From the NCBI GenBank assembly GCA_030549335.1, contig CM060195.1, positions 24,432,874 through 24,496,873 on the forward strand: a DNA stretch of 64,000 nt, in the 5' to 3' direction. The position numbers were made by a program, and so were the translations under genes. Of this stretch, positions 56,647 to 64,000 are shown in pieces. Positions within the stretch are counted from its first letter, which is position 1. The number at the start of each line of letters is the position of its first letter. Under the pieces are notes generated by a model, which was not told where the DNA came from, did not search any database, and was given only the letters and a program-made list of their open reading frames with translations. The stretch is from Pontederia crassipes. Taxonomy: Eukaryota > Streptophyta > Magnoliopsida > Commelinales > Pontederiaceae.

Positions 56647-59375
56647 TGATGCGTAAAATGATGTAGCAAAATAAAATCGCTAGCAAGTGCACTAGTCGCT
56701 CAAGTAATATAGAAAATAGGAGTATGAGTGTCGAACCCACGAGGAATATTATTAATTCGATATCTAATTTTATAAATTAATAAGAGAAGAAAAATATGGA
56801 ATTTTGGAAAGAAGTTTTTTAATTGTAAAATAAAATAAAGAAAATAAGATAAGATAATGGTGTTGAAGTTGGTCGTAGGATGATGATAAATTAAGGATAA
56901 ATATGTGAACCAGAAAATAAGATGGATTAGGAATTTTTTCAAATTATTAATTTACAAGATTAACATCACAGAGTCCACAAACTGGTAATTCTATTATTTA
57001 ATCTAGTAAATCAAACTATCTTAAATTTAACCAAAAACTTGATGCGTAAATTGATGTAGCAAAATAAAATCGCTAGCAAGTGCACTAGTCGCTCAAGTAA
57101 TATAGAAAATAGGAGTATGAGTGTCGAACCCACGAGGAATATTATTAATTCGATATCTAATTTTATAAATTAATAAGAGAAGAAAAATATGGAATTTTGG
57201 AAAGAAGTTTTTTAATTGTAAAATAAAATAAAGAAAATAAGATAAGATAATGGTGTTGAAGTTGGTCGTAGGATGATGATAAATTAAGGATAAATATGTG
57301 AACCAGAAAATAAGATGGATTAGGAATTTTTTCAAATTATTAATTTACAAGATTAACATCACAGAGTCCACAAACTGGTAATTCTATTATTTAATCTAGT
57401 AAATCAAACTATCTTAAATTTAACCAAAATCTTTATGCGTAAATTGATGTAGCAAAATAAAATCGCTAGCAAGTGCACTAGTCGCTCAAGTAATATAGAA
57501 AATAGGAGTATGAGTGTCGAATCCACGAGGAATATTATTAATTCAATATCTAATTTTATAAATTAATAAGAGAAGAAAAACATGGAATTTTGGAAAGAAG
57601 TTTTGTAATTGTAAAATAAAATAAAGAAAATAAGATAAGATAATGGTGTTGAAGTCTTAGGATGATGATAAATTAAGGATAAATATGTGAACCAGAAAAG
57701 ATAAATTAAAATTCTTAAGATGGATTAGGAATTTTTCCAAATTATTAATTTACAAGATTAACATCACAGAGTCCACAAACTTGTAATTATGTTATTTAAT
57801 CTGGTAAATCAAACTATCTTAAATTTAACCAAAAACTTAATGCGTAAATTGATGTAGCGAAATAAAATCGCTAGCAAGTGCACTAGTCGCTCAAGTAATA
57901 TAGAAAATAGGAGTATGAGTGTCGAATCTATGAGAAATATTATTAATTCAATATCTAATTTTATAAATTAATAAGAGAAGAAAAACATGAAATTTTGAAA
58001 AGAACTTTTGTAATTGTAAAATAAAATAAAGAAAATAAGATAAGATAATTGTGTTGAAGTTGGTCTTAGGATGATGATAAATTAAGGATAAATATGTGAA
58101 CCAGAAAAGATAAATTAAAATTCTTAAGATGATTAGGAATTTTTTAAAATTATTAATTTACAAGATTAACATCACAGAGTTCACAAACTGGTAATTATGT
58201 TATTTAATGTGGTAAATCAAATTATCTTATTTAATCAAAACTGAAATCCCACAAACTGGCATTCATGTAGATGAGATTAAATTTAAGATGCATTAATATG
58301 AAAATCATAAACTATTAATCACTCCACAAACTGATATAGATTAACAGACCACACAGATCTAATTCTCCACACACTAGTTATTAGACTTATGTAAATTTTT
58401 AATTTCACATTAAATCATTTAATTTAACTAAATAAAATCTGAAATCAAGTAGTTCACAAACTGGTAATTATTTAACTAAAAATTTTAAATAATTAAGTCA
58501 AAAGCGCTAAAGACAATTAAAAATTGATCAAAAGAAATTCAATAATAATAAAATAAGAGTTTACAGAATTTTCCTTCAATAATAATCTCCTAAACTAAAA
58601 TAAATAAAAACATGGAGTTCATCCTAGAATTATAGAGAGATAATAATAAAATACAAATGATAATTGAAAGAATTACATCAAGAATAAATCAGGATCCTCG
58701 GATGTTGTCGGAGCATTTGGATCAACCGTCCGATCAACTCTCTCTCTTAGTCGAAGCCCGCGAAGCTCACGACTCACTGTGGAAGAAAACCAAACTTCAA
58801 GGCACGAGTTAGGATGATGGTATCTTCCTCTATTTATAGGTGCGAACGGATGATCACGAGCGTAAATCGTACAACCGATACTTTATGAGATAAAAGTTGA
58901 TACGGTCTCGGCCAAAATGATAAGTTCTTTTAACCATTGCACCTAAAAAGATAAGCTCCCATTATATTTACTCTCTTCTTCAAATCTCGGCCAAAATGAT
59001 AAATTCCTTTCTTCTAATCTCGGCCAAAACGACAAGTCATTACGCCCAAAGTGTATGGATTATGCCAAAATGATAAGTCTTCTTATCTTTATGTCATTTC
59101 TTTTACCCCCAAAAGAGTCAGACATATTAATTTTACGCCCTGGCTGGCTGTGATCATCTCGGCCAATATGTGATAATTAATTTGGCTTGCCTGCAAAATA
59201 TTTATAAAAATTAAGTAAATCCTTCCTTATTTAAAATATTCAAAGCATTAATAATCAAAATCGATAAATCCGGAATTATGACTAAAAATGATCTAAAATG
59301 ATGCATGTTATGATCAAATTATAGAAAATTTAATTAAAATAATAAAGTAAAATATGTTATATTTTGCATACATCA
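56647..59375 (-). repeat. 3' LTR of Athila-like element E with tandem U5 units
   Basis: The LTR ends on plus with TTTTGCATACATCA at 59375, followed by a polypurine tract. Its U5 edge, TGATGCGTAAATTGATG, occurs four times, at 56647, 57040, 57433 and 57838 (periods 393, 393 and 405), so three extra LTR-end units are stacked before the canonical LTR 57838-59375 (1.54 kb). A TATAAATA box lies at 58831-58838 on the minus strand. The minus ORFs of 80 codons in each unit are repeats of one spurious frame. Confidence 0.85.
58831..58838 (-). promoter_or_regulatory. TATA box of LTR E
   Basis: TATAAATA on the minus strand, about 540 bases from the 5' edge (sense) of the LTR, the normal promoter position. 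Confidence 0.7.
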
Positions 59376-60859
59376 AACTCTCCCAAGCTGTCTTGCTTGT
59401 CCTCAAGCAAAAATTCAAAAGCAAGGCTCAAAAAAATTCCATCATAACCTCCACATTGTCAACTAACTTATTTTCTCACACAATTCTTCTGTATACTTAC
59501 TACTCAACATCTCACTATTTTCCATGCAATTAGCTTCATAGAGGTTCTGAATGCTGCACAAATTTAAACAATCTCAAATTCAGCCTTGTAGAAAAATAAA
59601 TAGTCTATAACATTAATATTGAATACATAAGTACTAGTTGAGTTTAAAACTTTTCTCTTTTTTTATTTTTGATCATTTTAAAAGTTCCAATCTTCATGCA
59701 GGATTGCACAAGGAAGTCCATGTAATGAGCTTTGGACTGATGACTCCCAAACCAGATGGCAACAGGTGATAAGGCACCCTCGAGTTTACTTGCCCGAACA
59801 ACCAAGGTCCTGAATGAAGAGTTTGAACTTAGCCATGATTCAATACTCCTGTGCTTCTCCATATTCCACAAGATGGTCCTTGTAGAAGGCTTTCAATCGA
59901 CGAATCCTAGAGCAGTTGCCCTTAGGTCGCCAGGCATGAACCCCTATGGTTCTAATTACCCAAACACATCTTGGTTCCGGATAACACTTTTGTACATACA
60001 CATAACTTTATTCATTTTTTTTTGTTGGGGTTCAACTAACCCTTCTTTTTTTCTCTTTTTTTATAGGCTCAAAAAGTACTTAATATGGTCAATAAGAAGG
60101 CTACTACTATCAAGACATAATAGAAATAAATAAAAAGGCATGAACATGATCTTGTAGTCTAGACATCCATAATTCTACTTAGCATAGGTACATAGTTCAC
60201 AAGTTCAATACTGAAATAGCAGTGATAAGAAAGAAAAGCATTCAAATTTCATCAGTTAACAACATATCCTTAAATTTTGCTTAAAGATAATTAAAACAAT
60301 AAGAGGAAAGTTAGTAAGATGGTAGCAAAACTAAATGCATGCAATGGTATTTTTGAAAATTTTTTCAATTTTTTTTCATTTTTTTAATAAATGCATACAT
60401 AGGCAAATAAAAAGAACAATAAAGAAAAATGCAATGCATGAAATGCAAACTCCCCCAAGCTTGAACTAGACACTGTCCTCAGTGTGAAAGAGATACAGAC
60501 TCAATAAAAAGGAAAAACTATAGACAACGAAAAAATAAAGAAGAGGAAAAGACACAACCGGATTTACTGTCTGTGTGGCGGCAAAGCTGGGTGGTAGCTG
60601 AGATGTCCATGGTGCATATGAAAGTCATGGATGCGCCTCGTCATGCGAACATGCTGATTTTGAAGGGATTCAAAGCAGCACTCGCGCTCCTGCATATCTG
60701 TAAAGTCTGCTCGAATGGTGGTCAATTCTTGGGCCTATCAGTGTTGCTCTTCTATAATAGCGTGTATCTCCCCTGCTTGACGAAGTTGCTCATCATACAT
60801 AGATTCACATAGATTTTGCACAGAAGTATAGTTAGGCTGAGGTGACGGAGGTGGGTAGT

Positions 60860-62090
60860 AAGGCTGCTCCGGGGTTGAAGTAAAAGTGGGCTTTGGTGCT
60901 AAAATGTGATTCAGCACAGGTTGTGGCAGTTGGGACTGCGGAGGGGGTGTGAAATATGTCGACTCATGTGGAGTGGGGCTCAAGTTCCTGCAGAGGGGCA
61001 GATACTTCCATTGGATCTCGTTCCTCATAAGGAGTGGCTAGTATGAACGAGGAATCAGAAGAGCTCTCTTGTGCTGGAGATGGAATCGGAGAAGGCACCG
61101 ACATATCGGGTGAAAGGGCAGATGCCTCATGTCAGGAAGCTATCGGTGATACAGACTGAAAGATTTGTGGCTGCTGAAAGTATTGTTGAGCTACCGCGTA
61201 ATCAGTAGAATCAAATCAGGAGAAGGTTTCATCCTAGTGTGGCTGATCAATTGGGACAAATGGTCTAGCATCGGCCTATGGAGGTGCGAACTGTCTAAAA
61301 AGAAGCCAATTATTTAGATTAATTGGCATAAAAGCATTCCGATCTGAGCAAGGCACTTCCTGATTGTGGCCTTTAAAAATAAAAACTTTGATCCCTACGT
61401 TGTTGGTCTTCAAAAGACCCATAGCATGAATGGTCCTACGAGTGAGATGGGTGGTTCTTGGTACAGCTTCGAGATCATCCAAGTCAAGTTGTAAGTGTTG
61501 AGCAATAGGTGTGAGAAGGGCGCCCATATTAATGCTGCCGCCATGATGAGTAGTGCGGCGCCCACATTAACCGGAGTTCTGTGGAGCATGCTGTGGATGA
61601 GGTATAACTCTTCATCTGAGACAGCACCATCATTACCACTGCGTCCACTTAAGGTATTGCTTAGCATGCGATGGATGTAGCGCAGAACAGGATTCTGAAT
61701 TGAGCTATCTTTAGCAGTGTTTCAAACCAATCAATCTTCATCTGTTATCTATTTCCAAAAAGCTTCTGTATCAAAGTCATTAGGTACAGAACGAGATCCA
61801 TGATTGGGAAATCCATAAATATTATTAATCTCTCCTAGAGTGAGAGTAAAGGGTCGCCCATAAAGTTGGAATGAAATGCGGAGTTGATCATAATTCCTGC
61901 CATCTAAATTAAAGACCTCCAAGGATGAAAGAAATTCCATAATTAGTACTTCATAAATTGGCCACCAGGAATGCACAAAGTCAGAGAGTCCAATTTGAGA
62001 AAATAATAAATGAATATCTGCAAGTAAATTGTACTCCCTGAACAATTCGGTATCCAAAAATCTAGTGGCATTAATTCGAATCTCAGACAT
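60860..62090 (-). pseudogene. Athila-type extra ORF (env position)
   Basis: Many Athila-related elements carry an additional ORF between integrase and 3' LTR. Here it is split by shifts: MSEIRINATRFLDTELF, FLSSLEVFNLDGRNY, LYGRPFTLTLGEINNIYGFP (62090-61749); then RYIHRMLSNTLSGR, DEELYLIHSMLHRTPVNVG (61667-61410) and DLDDLEAVPRTTHLTRR with an I-N-L-N-N-W end (61527-61276). The tail becomes proline-rich (to about 60860). The order matches plant retrotransposon ORFs with the R-Y-I/L-H-R-L-L and V-N-L/V-G motifs. Membrane segments are not evident. Function is unknown. Confidence 0.65.
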
Positions 62091-62289
62091 CCGTTCATAT
62101 CGGGCTTGATACTCAGGCTTGATACTCAGGCCTAATCCAATAATAATCTCTGGGGTAGGAGATTAGTTGTGAGGGCTATGGAGGCTGAGCATTCGGATGT
62201 CGTCATTCATGACATCCCCTCCATATATTAGCAAATCGCCTCATTTATCAGAACAGAGATCAACAAAGAAAAGGTGGCGGCTCGGTGGA

Positions 62290-63010
62290 CTTGTCGGCTG
62301 AAGTTTCGGTCGTAGTATATGTCGGTCGTAAGGAAGAACATCCAGTGAGGAGAGCTCGGTAACTCGATGAAGTATCTCGGCCGTAATGTATGTATGCTAG
62401 AGTGTCGACTGATTCGATGAAGAGCTCGTGCGAGGTGACTTGACCGTAAGGCAAAGAGAGGGAGTGGGTTGCAGCATTGTCGGTGAAATTGGTAGCTGAA
62501 GTCTCGGGCGTAAGGAAAGAGTCGATGAAGAATTTCGGTCGATCTATGGCGGTGGAATATTGCCCTTGAGGAGATGACCGTGGTGTTGGCGGCTATAAGG
62601 AACAGGGGGCGATGGTCCGGGCGTAAGAGAGTGGCGGTGCGACGTCGGCTCTCGTCCGGGCGTAAGGGGTGGTGGTGCTGACGATGGTATCTCGGTGCAC
62701 AGTGTGGAGGCTCGGCTGTAAGGAACAGGGGGCGTGGCGCTTTTGGGCGTAAGGGAGCGGCGGAGATGGTGGTGCTTCGATCTGCCAAAGCATGAGAGGG
62801 AGTAAATATTTTTGGACGAAGGATGGGCGTAAACTTACTTGTTCTGACGTGATGGCATGTAGTGAAAGGTCATGTCCATTGGAATTGGGGGTGCAAAAGC
62901 AACAGTATGCATTTGATCGGTCGATTTTCAAGGAGATTCGTCCGTTTCGCCTTGTCATGTCCTAGGTCAGGAGGTGGGCGATGTGGCAGGGCGTAATAAT
63001 ATTTGATGAG
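62290..63010. repeat. Spacer with recurrent CGTAAG motifs
   Basis: GGGCGTAAGG, TCGTAAGGAA and close variants occur about ten times in 700 bases. This explains the arginine/serine-rich minus-strand ORFs at 62228-62958, which I do not consider a real gene. TTACGCCC also occurs at 59039, 59130 and 63098 in the other orientation. Confidence 0.6.
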
Positions 63011-63370
63011 TCAATTCGTGCCCTGTTGTGTCGTCTTGTCGTTTCGCCTTGTCTGTCCGAGGTCAGGTGGGTAGAGTTTGTGCATGTGTTGAATTTTACG
63101 CCCCTGCATGTCACCGTGCTGTCTCCAATGTATGTAAAGCGCACCAATGTCATAATGTGCCCTTAGTTATCCGAAGTTCTCTCCTTACACAAAATAAAAT
63201 ATTAATTAGACGACTCCATAAAAAAATAAAATAAATAAATAAAAATAAAAATCACCCAAACTAATTTGATGTAACTAAGGTATTAATTAATAACTAATTA
63301 AAGACTATTCTAAAGAGAGAAAAAATAGTTTTGATTTGTAGTCGTCAGCTTGACTTAGTCCTGATGAAGA

Positions 63371-64000
63371 TCAAGACCTATTTTGCTCTTCACCCCTTGG
63401 ATTTTTCTTTGTGTTGCTTAGGAGAGAGCCCGGTGTACGTCCAGTCAGTTGTGTTGCCATCTGGCCTAATTGTCTTTCCAAATTCCAAATTGATGCATCC
63501 TGACTAGTGGCTCTAGACTCCATATCCTTTTGCAACGATTGCATAGTATCTATTATCTGTGCCATCATCTCCTGCATGTGATTTGATGATTGATATTGGG
63601 GAGCATCATGTTGCCTTTTCAGTATATATTCTTTTGATGGACCAGAAGGTTGGCCTTGATTTTGATGATAGGCAAACTTCTAATTGTGTCTCCAATCATA
63701 ATCGTTGCTCCTGAAAAATGAGTTGGAAATAAAATTAGCATTTTCAATTTGATTTGAATATGAAGTGTTACCCATAGGTCAATAATTGCTTGAATTTCCC
63801 ATTAGTGACATCATTTGCTCGAATTTTTTATTAAATGACTCCAGCTGAGCCACTATTTTAAAAGATTGTACTCCTTGTGCAACATGTACATCATGAGTTC
63901 GACGAGGTGGTCTCCTTTCTTGGCTTGACTTGAGGGCTACAGCTTCAATAATATCCTGTATCTCACTAGGGCGTTTAGATCCCAGCACTGTTCCTCCTGT
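63371..64000 (-). pseudogene. Gag of element E, C-terminal part
   Basis: GSKRPSEIQDIIEAVALKS, LESFNKKFEQMMSLMGN, HQNQGQPSGPSKEY and NLERQLGQMATQLTGRTPGS are the end of Athila/Tat gag (family: N-L-E-x-Q-V-G-Q-L-A, then R-P-x-G-x-L-P-S). Stops and a frame change near 63680 and 63780 break it. The rest of gag, PBS and 5' LTR are beyond the window. Confidence 0.8.

Larger units (their letters stand above)
59376..64000 (-). mobile_element. Interior of Athila-like element E, pol missing, runs out of window
   Basis: On the minus strand the polypurine tract (AGCTTGGGAGAGTT, 59376-59389) is preceded by an untranslated region (59390-61100), an Athila-type extra ORF, a spacer with no homology I recognise (62100-63350) and gag text up to the window edge. 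No protease, RT or integrase lies between gag and the extra ORF. The region 59640-60130 has no credible gene, and 60350-60420 is T/A-rich. Confidence 0.8.

Noticed and set aside
46394-57335. Three nearly identical 80-codon minus ORFs
   Set aside because: They are the same spurious frame in tandem LTR-end units. The sequence is AT-rich, with no domain and no coding-type conservation.
62228-62958. Arginine/histidine-rich ORFs on the minus strand
   Set aside because: Explained by recurrent CGTAAG motifs in a spacer. No domain, and overlapping frames show the same composition.

Overview
This window looks like gene-poor, repeat-dense nuclear DNA of a flowering plant. The base composition is AT-rich and the introns are typical of plants. 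The LTR retrotransposons have primer-binding sites for plant tRNA-Asp and initiator tRNA-Met, and there are CACTA (En/Spm) transposons and Tourist-like MITEs. I cannot name the species. A dicot is likely from the AT-rich style, but that is inference. All domain calls were made by eye.

Layout. 1-5306: 3' part of a decayed Tekay/Del-type Ty3/gypsy chromovirus (+ strand: RT, RNase H, integrase, chromodomain remnant, 3' LTR), with a foreign gag piece fused into its RT. 5307-9898: no genes; a 290-bp direct repeat pair and an LTR-like remnant. 9902-11165: small CACTA element with TSD TAA. 11166-23108: non-autonomous Athila-like LTR element A (- strand), whose 5' LTR is split by a complete 6.86-kb CACTA element (15108-21965, TSD TAC) with broken TNP2- and TNPA-type genes. 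23109-25290: repeat remnants, including an unclassified TIR element. 25290-31791: 5' end of a second Tekay-like element (G, - strand: LTR, PBS, gag), with a 3.3-kb Athila-like solo LTR (TSD GTCCA) in its gag. 32436-36038: truncated CACTA relative with a 1.16-kb CACTA nested inside. 38376-39928: the only host-like gene, a divergent three-exon IDD-type zinc-finger gene, possibly carried in a CACTA-ended segment (37189-42252). 42301-44885: solo LTR B (TSD AGAGG). 44886-59375: a tandem segmental duplication holding a decayed Athila element B (gag-PR-RT-RH-INT, - strand) and tandemly duplicated LTR ends of a third Athila-like element E. 59376-64000: element E interior (- strand), with a gag piece and an Athila-type extra ORF but no pol.

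How the parts relate. Elements A, B and the solo LTRs share LTR ends, a GC-poor U5, PBS and polypurine tract. They are one family with autonomous (B) and non-autonomous (A) members. Their LTRs range from 1.6 to 3.3 kb, largely through the copy number of a roughly 140-200-bp subrepeat downstream of the TATA box. Each subrepeat carries two short hairpins. Read on the element's sense (-) strand, these hairpins have GNRA-type loops (GAGA/GAAA), stems that co-vary between copies, and G-U wobbles only in that orientation. I regard this putative RNA structure array in the retrotransposon 5' leader as the most interesting signal here.
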